Below are positions 1 through 7,601 of a DNA stretch of 39,453 nt, one piece after another. The translations under genes and the position numbers were made by a program. The notes under the pieces were generated by a model. That model saw nothing but the letters and a program-made list of their open reading frames with translations. It did not search any database and had not been told where the DNA came from. This DNA comes from Nannocystaceae bacterium (GTDB lineage Bacteria; Myxococcota_A; Polyangia; Nannocystales; Nannocystaceae). The stretch's first letter is position 1; each line of letters begins with the position of its first letter. The DNA lies in assembly GCA_019694555.1 (NCBI GenBank), contig JAIBBS010000065.1, forward strand, positions 1 through 39,453, given 5' to 3'.

Positions 1-683
1 CCGGGCGGCATGCCGGGACGACCGGCGCCGCGTGCCTGCGCGGCCGCAGCGGCGGCGGCGGCCTCGGCCGCGAGCTCCTGCGGCGTCTTGCCCGACGGCG
101 TCGGCGCGGTCGCGGCAGCCTTCGTCTCGGGCGACGGCGCGCGCACGGCTTCCTTGCCCTCGGGCGCATCGCCGGCTTCGGGCGAGGGCGGCTTGGGCCG
201 CGGCTTCTCGGCGGTCGCGACGTGCTCGGTCTGCTTGGGCTTGATGGCGCTGGTCTTGCGCGAGACCTTCTCGAGCTCGGCGGCGTCGAGGTGCTTGCCC
301 AGCACCTCGGCGGGATCGCGGCCCTCGTCGCTGACGCGCTGCGCCATCTTCTCGACCACTTCGGGATCGCTGCGGCTCTGCGCGTTGAGCTCCGACTTGA
401 CCAGATCGAGCAGCTCGGGGTTGTCCGACTCGCTGGCGATGCGATCCATGGTCGCGAGCAGGCGCGCCATGTCCTCGCGCAGCTTGTCCTGCTCCTTCTG
501 GTCGAGGTACGACTGCATCAAGCTGACCAGGGTCGCGAGCACGATCAACGCCGACAGCGCCCACGCGTAGCGCGGCGGCTTGCGACGGTCGCGCTCCATC
601 CAGATGCCCAGCACCGCCGCGAGGCCGGCCACGAACACGGCCGCCAGCGTGACGACCAGATCCATTTCGACATCGAAGTTCAC
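1..683 (-). CDS. Two-helix membrane protein with coiled coil and Ala/Pro/Lys-rich tail (partial, C-terminus beyond window)
   Basis: The frame stays open from a GTG at 683 to the left edge, so the C-terminus is missing. A GGAG lies a few bases upstream of the GTG; the alternative ATG at 665 has no such signal. The start encodes two hydrophobic segments at about residues 9-28 and 40-56, joined by a basic loop (ERDRRK). A charged, probably coiled-coil stretch (about 57-90, QKEQDKLREDMARLL) follows. After that comes a Lys/Pro/Ala/Glu-rich low-complexity tail ending in an alanine run. The shape suits an inner-membrane anchored protein with a long flexible soluble part. I do not recognise the family. 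It is divergent from the gene at 864. Confidence 0.7.
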   Translation of the reverse strand, partial: MNFDVEMDLVVTLAAVFVAGLAAVLGIWMERDRRKPPRYAWALSALIVLATLVSLMQSYLDQKEQDKLREDMARLLATMDRIASESDNPELLDLVKSELNAQSRSDPEVVEKMAQRVSDEGRDPAEVLGKHLDAAELEKVSRKTSAIKPKQTEHVATAEKPRPKPPSPEAGDAPEGKEAVRAPSPETKAAATAPTPSGKTPQELAAEAAAAAAAAQARGAGRPGMPP

Positions 684-832
684 GTCTCCGCTCCCGTGGA
701 CGGTGGAGGGCGCCGGCGCTCGGTCCCAGGCCGAGGGCGCACCGCACTGCTTGCGACGCTAGACCGCAGCGCCGGGCTTGTCAACGCGCCCGCGGGTGCA
801 CGCGCATGCACGATGTCTTTGCATCACCAGCG

Positions 833-844
833 GCGGGCGCCCGC
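833..844. promoter_or_regulatory. 12-bp perfect palindrome upstream of the TerB-like gene
   Basis: GCGGGCGCCCGC is a perfect inverted repeat ending 19 bases before the ATG at 864, in the divergent interval 684-863. It could be an operator, or chance in such GC-rich DNA. I see no convincing sigma-70 promoter in this interval. Confidence 0.25.
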
Positions 845-863
845 TGATATCCTGCGACGCGAG

Positions 864-1811
864 ATGGCAATCACGCGCGAAGAATCCATCGCCTCGCTGC
901 GGCTGCTCGTCTGCATGGCGAAGGCCGACGGTGTGCTGCACGAGCGCGAGCGCGCGCTGCTGCAAGACACCTTCGGCGACACCGATCTCCCGGATGGAAT
1001 CTCGCTGCAGTGGCTGCTCGACGAGCCCGTCGACGTGGACACGGTGCTGGCGCAACTGGCGTCGGGCGAGGCGCGCGAGCACGCGTACGCCGCCGTGTAC
1101 GCGCTCGCGTGCAGCGACGGCGACTGCTCGCCGCCGGAGCGGGATCTGCTGATCCACATCCGCGACACGCTCGGGATCGACGCGACCCAGGACGCACACC
1201 TGTCGCGGCTGTTCCTGCCGCGCCACCAACAGTCGTCGAACGTCACGCCCACGCTCGACGCGATGGCGCGCGCGGAGGAGGTCACGTCGGCGACGCGCAA
1301 GTGTGCGATCGTCTCGGCGCTGCTCGGTGCGTTCCCGCTGCCGGGCATCTCGATCGCGACCGACCTCGTGATCGCGGGACTGCAGGTCGGGCTCGCACGC
1401 GACATCGGCGGACTGTGGGGCCAGCAGATGGACACCGCGCAGGCCAAGGGCGTGCTCGCCGGGTTCGGCGTCGGCACGGGCGCTCGCATCGCGCTGTCGA
1501 ACCTGCTCAAGGTCTTCCCCGGGTGGGGCTCGGCGTTCGGTGCGGCCTCGGCCTATGCCTCGAGCTACGCGGTCGGACGCGTGATGAACAGCTACTTCGA
1601 GTCGGGCCGCGGGCTCGATCCGAAGGAGCTCGCGCAGCGCTTCAAGCAGGCGAAGTCGGAGGCCAAGGACGCGTTCGCGGCGGACAAGGCCGCGATCGAT
1701 CGCGCGCAGTCCCGCGGCGGCGACGAGCTCACCGCGCTGCAGCGTCAGCTCGCCGAGGGCACGATCTCGCAGGACGAGTTCGAGCGCCGCGCCGCCGCGC
1801 TGGTCGGCTGA
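864..1811 (+). CDS. TerB-like / DUF697-like protein with SHOCT-like C-terminus
   Basis: A 315-residue protein. The first 115 residues resemble the helical TerB/DUF533 (tellurite-resistance) fold, with two copies of a KADG...ERE or SDGD...ERD pattern (LLVCMAKADGVLHERE, then ACSDGDCSPPERD). The middle (about 130-235) is Gly/Ala-rich and hydrophobic, with a P-G-I-S-x-A-T-D-L pattern like DUF697 membrane-associated domains. The last 30 residues (LQRQLAEGTISQDEFERRAA) match the short SHOCT motif often found at protein ends. TerB-type domains are linked to envelope-stress complexes, but the role here is unknown. The ATG at 864 begins the conserved part; the much longer open frame upstream runs antisense to the neighbouring gene and was not used. 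Confidence 0.8.
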   Translation: MAITREESIASLRLLVCMAKADGVLHERERALLQDTFGDTDLPDGISLQWLLDEPVDVDTVLAQLASGEAREHAYAAVYALACSDGDCSPPERDLLIHIRDTLGIDATQDAHLSRLFLPRHQQSSNVTPTLDAMARAEEVTSATRKCAIVSALLGAFPLPGISIATDLVIAGLQVGLARDIGGLWGQQMDTAQAKGVLAGFGVGTGARIALSNLLKVFPGWGSAFGAASAYASSYAVGRVMNSYFESGRGLDPKELAQRFKQAKSEAKDAFAADKAAIDRAQSRGGDELTALQRQLAEGTISQDEFERRAAALVG

Positions 1812-1884
1812 CGCGGACGATCCGCGCGCGCCGCGGGCGGCCCACCGTGGATCAAAGCGGCTCAAGCCGGCTCGTTTCGGGGCG

Positions 1885-2538
1885 ATGGTCCCCGACGTGG
1901 ACGCGATTCGAGCTTCGCTGAGGATCCTTCACGCCAACAGTGCCACGGCCGCGATCGATCGCGAGGCGGCCACGCGCGCGCAAGCGGGCCACAGTGGGCC
2001 GGCGGCCGCTGCGGTGGCGCCCGGCGCGACGCCGCGCGTGATCGAGTCGAGCAGCAGCGGCGCACGGGCGCGCGGTGATCCGTCGCGCAGTCGCGACGGC
2101 CCCACCGACGACGCGGCGCGGCTGCGCGAGCTGTGGGTGCGGGACATGGCGGTGCGCGCCGAGGCGGCGACCGATCCGCCCGATGGCTCGCTGCCGGAGA
2201 TCCCGTCGTTCGTGTACGACCTCGGTCCCGACGGCCGGCCCTACGCGGCCGACGCGGCGCAGCACGACGATGCAGTGCGCGAGCGCGAGTCGGAGCCGGG
2301 CGAGCTCGGCGCGACGCCCGACGACGCGCGTGCCACCGGGCAGCGCGACGACGTGCCCGCGGTCGCGACGTCGCCCCCGCGCTCGGCCGAGGCCGAGGCT
2401 CCGCAGGCCCGCGCGCGCGCGCCCGATCCACCGCGCGACGACGCGACGCCCAGAGGCGACGCGCCGGTGCGCAGCGATGTCGTGCGCGCCTACCGGGGTG
2501 AGCCCGACGCCAAGGCGCACTTCGACCTCGTCGTCTGA
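1885..2538 (+). CDS. SprA-related protein without the HExxH motif
   Basis: A 217-residue protein. The central block (about residues 82-125) reads RLRELWVRDMAVRA, then PSFVYDLGPDGRPYA. That order and wording recall the SprA-related family (L-x-x-R-D-x-x-V-R-A-H-E-Q-A-H, then P-S-Y-x-Y-x-x-G-P-D-G-x-x-Y-A). Where the family has the HEQAH metal-site-like motif, this protein has EAATD, so it may be catalytically dead. The rest is Ala/Arg/Asp/Pro-rich and probably disordered. The last residues (AYRGEPDAKAHFDLVV) also resemble the end of family members. The ATG at 1885 follows a GGGG stretch. The gene converges with the molybdoenzyme gene, and a strong hairpin lies between them. The family match is from memory. 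Confidence 0.6.
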   Translation: MVPDVDAIRASLRILHANSATAAIDREAATRAQAGHSGPAAAAVAPGATPRVIESSSSGARARGDPSRSRDGPTDDAARLRELWVRDMAVRAEAATDPPDGSLPEIPSFVYDLGPDGRPYAADAAQHDDAVRERESEPGELGATPDDARATGQRDDVPAVATSPPRSAEAEAPQARARAPDPPRDDATPRGDAPVRSDVVRAYRGEPDAKAHFDLVV

Positions 2539-2540
2539 CC

Positions 2541-2568
2541 CGCGGTGACGCACACTCGCGTCACCGCG
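2541..2568. terminator. Bidirectional hairpin between convergent genes
   Basis: CGCGGTGACG (2541-2550) pairs perfectly with CGTCACCGCG (2559-2568) around an 8-base loop. It lies three bases after the stop of the upstream plus-strand gene and 36 bases beyond the end of the convergent minus-strand gene. There is no T-run, as is usual in such GC-rich DNA. Confidence 0.7.
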
Positions 2569-2604
2569 CGGTCGACGACCGCGTCGACGTGCCGCGCGGC
2601 GCGA

Positions 2605-3783
2605 TCACGGCACCGCGACGCGGCGCCACTTCACGCGCGTCTGGTCGAAGTGACCGCGCACGTGGGGATCCTGATCCATCGCCTGCAGCACGCCGGCGAC
2701 GTTGCGCGCCCGCGAGGCGATCAGATACTCGCCCGCAGCCGGCGCGTCCCACTCGTAGCGCCACACCGTCCAGGCGTGCGTGCGCGCGCCGGCGGGCAGC
2801 GGTGCCTCGGGGAAGTAGCCCTCGGGCTGCAGCAGCGTCGCCGCCTGCCAGCTCTGGCCACCGTCGGTGCTGATGTCGACGCCGTCGATGGCCTCACCGC
2901 CGCCCCAGGCCCAGCCGGTCAGCGTCCAGCCGCGCTCGGATCGCTGGCAGCGCGTGACCATCGACTTGAGGCCGATCCACCGCGCCTGCACCCGCACCCA
3001 CTTGCCGTCTCGCAGGTGCTTGTTGGTGAAGACCCAGCGGTTGTGGATGCCCATGTGCGGCGCGGTCTTGCCCTCGATGTGGCCGAGCCACTTCACGTGC
3101 GACATCGAGTAGATGCCGGGCACGACCAGGCGCAGCGGGAATCCCCGCGGGCGCGGCAGCGGCTCGCCGTTCATCGTGATCGCGAGCAACGCGTCGGCGC
3201 GCGTGAGCTCCTCGAGCGACAGACCGTAGTGATAGCCGCGGCGCACCAGCGGGATCGGATCGAGGCCGTGGAACGCGAAGTGCGTCGCGGGGCCGGGACC
3301 ACCGCAGGCCTCGAGCACCGTGCGCAGCGAGGGCCCGGCCCACCGCGCCTGCCCCAGCAGGCCCGCGGATCCCATGATGTGATTGCCGTTGCCGGCGCAC
3401 TCCATCACGCACAGCCGCTCCTCGAACGGCAACGCCTTCAGCTCGTCGAGCGTGAAGCTGCGCGGCCGCGCGACGCCGCTGACCTGGAGCGACCACGTCG
3501 ACGCGTCGACCTTGGGGTGGCGGTGGCGGTCGCGACGGAAGTAACCCTCCACCGGCGTGAGCGGCCCCGACATCGTCTCGGTGCGCTGCTCGACCATGCT
3601 GATCATGCGAAACGCGAGCGGCTGCAACGCGCGGCCGAGCCAGCGCGCCATGCCCTCGACGGGCTGCAGCGGCAGCTCCGGCGGTCGTGTCGCCAGGGCC
3701 GTGCTCTGCTCCGCCCCCGCGGTCTCGGGCAGCACCGCCGGCGGTCCATGGACTCGTTCGGTCATCGGCGTGGTCGCGGTCAT
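2605..3783 (-). CDS. Sulfite oxidase-type molybdopterin oxidoreductase
   Basis: A 392-residue enzyme of the sulfite oxidase/sulfite dehydrogenase fold. The molybdenum-binding domain contains V-M-E-C-A-G-N-G, with Cys129 the expected molybdenum ligand. Motifs such as PRPRGFPLRLVVPG and MSHVKWLG are typical of the molybdopterin-binding core. The C-terminal third (about 270-390: GWAWGGGEAIDGVDISTDGG) is the dimerisation domain. Family members oxidise sulfite or related substrates and pass electrons to cytochrome c or heme. No heme domain is present. I see no Tat or Sec signal after the ATG at 3783, nor in the longer open frame upstream, so location is uncertain. Another ATG in frame lies at 3765. 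The gene is divergent from a cytochrome c lipoprotein that could be its electron acceptor. Confidence 0.88.
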   Translation of the reverse strand: MTATTPMTERVHGPPAVLPETAGAEQSTALATRPPELPLQPVEGMARWLGRALQPLAFRMISMVEQRTETMSGPLTPVEGYFRRDRHRHPKVDASTWSLQVSGVARPRSFTLDELKALPFEERLCVMECAGNGNHIMGSAGLLGQARWAGPSLRTVLEACGGPGPATHFAFHGLDPIPLVRRGYHYGLSLEELTRADALLAITMNGEPLPRPRGFPLRLVVPGIYSMSHVKWLGHIEGKTAPHMGIHNRWVFTNKHLRDGKWVRVQARWIGLKSMVTRCQRSERGWTLTGWAWGGGEAIDGVDISTDGGQSWQAATLLQPEGYFPEAPLPAGARTHAWTVWRYEWDAPAAGEYLIASRARNVAGVLQAMDQDPHVRGHFDQTRVKWRRVAVP

Positions 3784-3977
3784 GGTCTTAGCAGCGGCCG
3801 GCCGCAGCCGTCGAGTGCGCCCGGCGCGACGCGGTAGCGCCGTGCGCCAGTTCCCGCGCAGAAATGACGTCGGGCGGGGCGCCGGCGACCGACCGACCGA
3901 ACCGTGACAGACCGCATGGGCTTTGTGCCGCGTTCGCAAATCCGGTAGCGTCACGCCCGCCAAGGAGAGAACGAACC

Positions 3978-4646
3978 GTGCAATTGCGAACGATCTCGAC
4001 CGCTTGTCTGCTCCTGTGCCTCGGGGCGTTCGCGCCCGGCTGCGACGACGCCAGCAAGAAGGGGGACGACAAGAAGACCGACGCCAAGGCCAAGGCCGAC
4101 GAGAAGAAGACCGACGACGCCAAGGCCAAGGCCGACGAGAAGAAGGCCGACGAGGCCAAGGTCGACGAGAAGGTCGACGAGAAGGCCGACGAGAAGGCCG
4201 ACGAGAAGGCCGACGAGAAGGCCGACGAGAAGGCCGACGAGAAGGCCGACGAGAAGAAGGCCGACGACACCAAGGTCGAGGAGAAGGCCGACGAGAAGAA
4301 GGCCGACGACAAGGGCAAGGCCGAGGACAAGAAGGCCGCGACCAAGGATCCCAAGCCCGACGAGGGCAAGACCGATCCCGGCCCCAGCGCCGACGGCAAG
4401 GCGCTGTTCGGCACGAAGTGCAAGAACTGCCACAACGCCAACGGCGACGGCAAGACCAAGATCGGCGAAGAGAACGACGTCGAGGACTGGACCGAGGCCG
4501 GCTGGAAGGGCAAGTGGCCCGAGGACAAGATCGTCGACATCGTGACCAACGGAAAGTCGGGCACGAAGATGAAGCCGTTCAAGGACAAGCTCACCGCCGA
4601 CGAGATCAAGGCGGTGTCGAAGTACGCGCGCTCGCTGGGCAAGTGA
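3978..4646 (+). CDS. Lipoprotein c-type cytochrome with long KADE-repeat linker
   Basis: A 222-residue protein. The GTG at 3978 is preceded by AAGGAGA at good spacing and immediately begins a lipoprotein signal ending FAPGC (Cys22). Residues about 27-137 consist almost entirely of Lys, Ala, Asp and Glu with a four-residue KADE period, expected to form a charged rod-like helix. The C-terminal 80 residues are a small class I cytochrome c: CKNCH (148-152) binds heme, and Met198 in KMKPF is the likely axial ligand. It is therefore predicted to be an envelope electron carrier held away from its membrane by the linker. It is divergent from the sulfite-oxidase-like enzyme, which suggests a SorA/SorB-like partnership by inference. 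Confidence 0.85.
   Translation: MQLRTISTACLLLCLGAFAPGCDDASKKGDDKKTDAKAKADEKKTDDAKAKADEKKADEAKVDEKVDEKADEKADEKADEKADEKADEKADEKKADDTKVEEKADEKKADDKGKAEDKKAATKDPKPDEGKTDPGPSADGKALFGTKCKNCHNANGDGKTKIGEENDVEDWTEAGWKGKWPEDKIVDIVTNGKSGTKMKPFKDKLTADEIKAVSKYARSLGK
4161..4256 (+). repeat. 12-bp tandem repeat (8 units) inside the cytochrome gene
   Basis: Eight head-to-tail copies of a 12-base unit. Two copies are gtcgacgagaag and six identical copies are gccgacgagaag, encoding VDEK/ADEK. Exact in-frame repeats of this kind can change in number by slippage, altering linker length without breaking the frame. Confidence 0.95.
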
Positions 4647-4655
4647 CGTCGCGCT

Positions 4656-4688
4656 GCCGGGTGACGCCGTCTGCGGCGTCAGCCCGGC
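4656..4688. terminator. Strong hairpin between convergent genes
   Basis: GCCGGG-TGACGCC (4656-4668) pairs with GGCGTCA-CCCGGC (4675-4688), with one bulged G at 4682 and a 6-base loop. It starts ten bases after the cytochrome stop and overlaps the stop codon of the convergent minus-strand gene, so it could end both transcripts. Confidence 0.65.
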
Positions 4689-5449
4689 GCGGCCGCTTCG
4701 TCGCCGACCCGCAGCGATACCATGAACGCATCGCGTCCCCCCACCGGCGGCGGGGGCAGGCGCACGGTCCAGGCGCTCTCGCGCATGCACTCGATGAGCT
4801 CGGCATCGGTGATGGGCGCATCGGCGGGATCGTCGACGACCCGTCGATCGGGGACGCGCACGTCCTCGATCACCGCCCCGAGCTCGTCGTCGCCGAGCAC
4901 GTCGAACTCGAGCGCGATCGTGCCGCGGAGCGTGGGCTCGCGCTCGGTCGCCATCGCGATGCACTCGTCCGCCAGGGGGATGAAGTCGCGCTGCAGCTGC
5001 TGGACCAGCGCGTCGCGGCCGCCGATGCGATCGCGCAGCGGCGCCGACTCGGACGGCACGGGCGCGTCGCGGGCGTCGGTGGCCGGGGCCTTCGCGGCCT
5101 CGCCCGCTCGCCGCGCGAGGATCTGGCGGTGCAGCGCATCGCGTTGCGCTCGCGCGGACGCGCGTGCACCCGCGGTGTGCTCGCGTCGCGACGACGGCGT
5201 CGCGTCCGCCTCCGCACGCGCGACCGTGGGCGCGCTCGGCTGGGGCTGCGTGCTCGCACCCGCGTGCGTGCGCGCGCCGGACTCGTACACCGCCGGGTCC
5301 CGGGCCGCCGACGCACCGCCGCCCGGACGCGCGACGCCGAGCAGACCGCCGACGAGCACGAGCGCGGCGAGCAGGATCACCACCGCCGCGACCCAGCGAC
5401 GCCGTGGCGGCACGACCGTGGTCGCGGTGCTCGAACGCCTCCGATGCAT
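4679..5449 (-). CDS. Membrane-anchored protein with AgmX/PglI-like C-terminal domain
   Basis: A 256-residue protein. A basic N-terminus (MHRRRSS) is followed by one transmembrane helix (about residues 20-40, VAAVVILLAALVLVGGLLGV). A Pro/Ala/Arg/Glu-rich region follows, then a folded C-terminal domain of about 110 residues. That domain has the layout of the myxobacterial AgmX/PglI C-terminal domain: a beta-rich segment, then LIECMRESAWTVRLPPPPVGG, with the conserved Cys and the Trp...PPP end. Such domains occur in gliding-motility and TonB-like envelope proteins, so a periplasmic protein-protein role is likely. The ATG at 5449 directly precedes the basic segment. Codon use matches its neighbours. 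Confidence 0.7.
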   Translation of the reverse strand: MHRRRSSTATTVVPPRRRWVAAVVILLAALVLVGGLLGVARPGGGASAARDPAVYESGARTHAGASTQPQPSAPTVARAEADATPSSRREHTAGARASARAQRDALHRQILARRAGEAAKAPATDARDAPVPSESAPLRDRIGGRDALVQQLQRDFIPLADECIAMATEREPTLRGTIALEFDVLGDDELGAVIEDVRVPDRRVVDDPADAPITDAELIECMRESAWTVRLPPPPVGGRDAFMVSLRVGDEAAAPG

Positions 5450-5511
5450 GTGCCCACGCTGTACCACGCGTGCGGCGGCGCTCTGACGGCGCGCTGGTAC
5501 AGTCGGCGTCG

Positions 5512-5955
5512 GTGCCGGCCGTGCGCACGCGCGTGACCACCCTCGCCGCCTGGGCGATCTTCGCGGCGTACGTGATCGCGGCGCGCGGCATCGGCAACGC
5601 GTTCCCGCTGTCGGTGTTCGACATGTACCAGGGCCGCGGCGGCGACACGGCGGCGCGCGTGCGGGTGCGCGAAGCCGACGGCAGCACCCGCGAGCTCGAT
5701 CGCTACGGCGCGCTGCAGTGCTATCCGCGGCTGCCGATGCTGACCGAGCTGCGGCGCAGCTGCGGGCCCGAGCACCAGCCACTGGACTACGTCACGCGCG
5801 ACCAACAGCGCTGGCTCGAGGCGCACCTGGTCGACACGCCGCAGTCGCGCGAGGTCGCGATCGTGTCGCGCGCATGGTGGCTGACGCCGCGCGAGCACGG
5901 ACCCGAGTTCACCGACTGCGTGCTCGCGCGCTGCACCGCCTCGGACGCACCATGA
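5512..5955 (+). CDS. Small membrane-anchored protein paired with the HTTM-like gene
   Basis: About 147 residues, with one N-terminal hydrophobic segment (TTLAAWAIFAAYVIAARGIG) and a soluble remainder. The remainder carries FPLSVFDMYQG and two paired-looking cysteines near the end (DCVLARC). I do not recognise the family. In-frame GTG codons at 5512, 5521 and 5533 are all possible starts. Its stop codon overlaps the ATG of the next gene (ATGA at 5952-5955), so the two are very probably translationally coupled and work together. The gene is divergent from the AgmX-like gene, with only about 60 bases between. Confidence 0.65.
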   Translation: MPAVRTRVTTLAAWAIFAAYVIAARGIGNAFPLSVFDMYQGRGGDTAARVRVREADGSTRELDRYGALQCYPRLPMLTELRRSCGPEHQPLDYVTRDQQRWLEAHLVDTPQSREVAIVSRAWWLTPREHGPEFTDCVLARCTASDAP

Positions 5956-6887
5956 ACGCGCTGCGCTTCGACTCGTGGTGGGACCGCTGCGATCGCGCAC
6001 CGCTGCGCCTCGGGCTCGCGGCCATCGCCGCGCTGCAGTGGGCGCTGGAGGCCTCGCAGCTGGCGTGGCAGATCCACGATCACGCGCACTACCGCGAGGG
6101 CGGTGCGCTCGCGCAGGCGCTCGCGCGGATCCCCGGCGCGGCGTGGATGTTGTGGGCGCTCGCGACGATCGGCCTGGTGCAGCTGGCGCGGGATCGCCGG
6201 CCGGTGATCGCGGGCGCGTGGGCGCTGACGTGCTTCGCGGTGTTCAGCGCGTGGCAGACCCAGGTGTTCGGCTCGCCGTCGCGCAACGCGTTCTTCCCCG
6301 GCGCCGCGCTGCTGGGCTGGGTGTTGGGCCAGCTGTGGGTCGCCGCGCCGCACGACGACGACAACCGCGGGCTGCGCGAGCGCATGGGCGAGGCCGGTGC
6401 GATCGCGTGCATCGCCGCGGCCTACGTCGGCTCGGCCACGAGCAAGCTGTGGGTCGGCGGACTCGCGTGGGCCGATGGCGCGATGCTGCGGGCGCTGGTG
6501 ATCAAGCAGGCGCCGCTGGCGAGCTGGGACTGGCTCGTCGCGATCCGCGAGGCGATCGCCGGCTCGCCGTCGCTGGGGCGCGCGCTGGGCCTCGCGACGT
6601 TGGTGATCGAAGGTGGCGGCTGGGTGCTGCTGCTGGGCCGCGGGCTGCGGACCGCGTGGGCGCTCGCGATCGTGGGGCTGCACCTGTCGATCACGCTGCT
6701 GTGCACGATGCCGTACCTCGAGCCGATGGCGCTGCTGGGCCTGCTCGCGCTGCCGTGGCCGCGATGGCTGCACCGCCGCGGCGACGACGACGATCGCGGC
6801 GGCGCGCAGCCGTTGCCCGCCGTCAGCGTGCTGCTGGCGATGGTCGGCCTGGCGTGGCTGCTCGCGCCGTGGGGCTGGCGCGGCTGA
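5952..6887 (+). CDS. HTTM-like multi-pass membrane protein
   Basis: A 311-residue protein with about seven or eight hydrophobic helices spread along its length. It starts with a segment typical of HTTM (horizontally transferred transmembrane, vitamin-K-carboxylase-like) proteins: DRCDRAPLRLGLAAIAALQW, with further helices containing YVGSATSKLWVGGLAWADG and LHLSITLLCTMPYLEP. HTTM proteins are poorly characterised; the fold is related to gamma-glutamyl carboxylase, but catalytic function here is unproven. The ATG lies in the stop codon of the upstream small membrane protein. Its end faces the LolA-like gene with only 12 bases between, leaving no room for separate terminators. Confidence 0.72.
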   Translation: MNALRFDSWWDRCDRAPLRLGLAAIAALQWALEASQLAWQIHDHAHYREGGALAQALARIPGAAWMLWALATIGLVQLARDRRPVIAGAWALTCFAVFSAWQTQVFGSPSRNAFFPGAALLGWVLGQLWVAAPHDDDNRGLRERMGEAGAIACIAAAYVGSATSKLWVGGLAWADGAMLRALVIKQAPLASWDWLVAIREAIAGSPSLGRALGLATLVIEGGGWVLLLGRGLRTAWALAIVGLHLSITLLCTMPYLEPMALLGLLALPWPRWLHRRGDDDDRGGAQPLPAVSVLLAMVGLAWLLAPWGWRG

Positions 6888-6899
6888 GCACGCGCGCTG

Positions 6900-7601
6900 C
6901 TACTGGGCGCGACCCTGCCGCGTCGCGGCGACCTCGGCGAGGATCGCGTCGAGCTCCTCGTCGGGGAGGTTCTGCCGGTGGTCGGCGATCTGCATGCGCA
7001 CGCGATCGCCCTGCGCCTCGGCCACGACGATCTCGGTCACGGCGCCTGCGACCGGATCGAGGTGGAGCGTGACGCTGCGGATCGCACGGCGGATGCTCGA
7101 GTTGCGCGGCGGCAGCAGATCCAGCCGGTAGCCGCTGCGCGGCACGTCGGTGCGGCAGTCGGCGACGAGCTCGGCGCCGTCGCCGGGCGCGAACGCGGCG
7201 CGCAGGTGATCGGCCAGCCATGCGGCCGCCGGCGCCTCGCCGCGCGTGATGACGCCGCGCGCGGCGGCCCCGACCGTCGCGCCGTTGGGCACGATCGCGA
7301 GCTCGTCGCCGTCGACGATGGTGGTCGCGCCCGCGAGGCCGTCGTCGCGCAGCACGAAGGTCGCGGGCGCACGGAACACCAGCTGACCGGTCGAGATCAG
7401 CGGCTCGCGCAAGAGCGAGGTCTCGCGCGTGGTCGTCACGCGTGCGACCAGGTTGCGCGTGCGCTTGGCGTAGTTGGCCCACAGCTCGAGCCGGTTCTGC
7501 AGGCGCTTGTCCGCGAGCTCGTCGGCCGAGACCACGCGATCGCCCAGCGCCAGCGCGGCCACGCCCAGGCCGCCGAACACGACGACGCGACGCGCGATCA
7601 C
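6900..7601 (-). CDS. LolA-like outer-membrane lipoprotein carrier
   Basis: A 233-residue protein. A Sec-type signal (ARRVVVFGGLGVAALALGD) is followed by a LolA-like domain: ARVTTTRETSLLREPLISTG, then LVFRAPATFVLRDDG, IVDGDELAIV and a late VTEIVVAEAQGDRVRMQI. This half-barrel family carries lipids or lipoproteins across the periplasm. The GTG at 7601 has GGAGG upstream and overlaps the stop of the upstream exporter gene (GTGA at 7598-7601), so synthesis of the two is coupled. LolA-like proteins commonly sit beside MMPL/RND exporters, which suggests a shared route for an exported lipid or lipoprotein. It is the second gene of a two-gene operon. Confidence 0.82.
   Translation of the reverse strand: MIARRVVVFGGLGVAALALGDRVVSADELADKRLQNRLELWANYAKRTRNLVARVTTTRETSLLREPLISTGQLVFRAPATFVLRDDGLAGATTIVDGDELAIVPNGATVGAAARGVITRGEAPAAAWLADHLRAAFAPGDGAELVADCRTDVPRSGYRLDLLPPRNSSIRRAIRSVTLHLDPVAGAVTEIVVAEAQGDRVRMQIADHRQNLPDEELDAILAEVAATRQGRAQ

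Noticed and set aside
3923..3951. Weak sigma-70-like promoter (TTGTGC, 17 bases, TAGCGT) before the cytochrome gene
   Set aside because: Only 3 of 6 matches in each box; not distinguishable from chance.
3951..5687. A long minus-strand frame encoding GLLVGLLVG repeats
   Set aside because: It is antisense to the cytochrome gene; the LVGLL repeats are simply the reverse of the KADE repeats. The plus-strand frame has a heme motif, a lipobox and a good ribosome-binding site.
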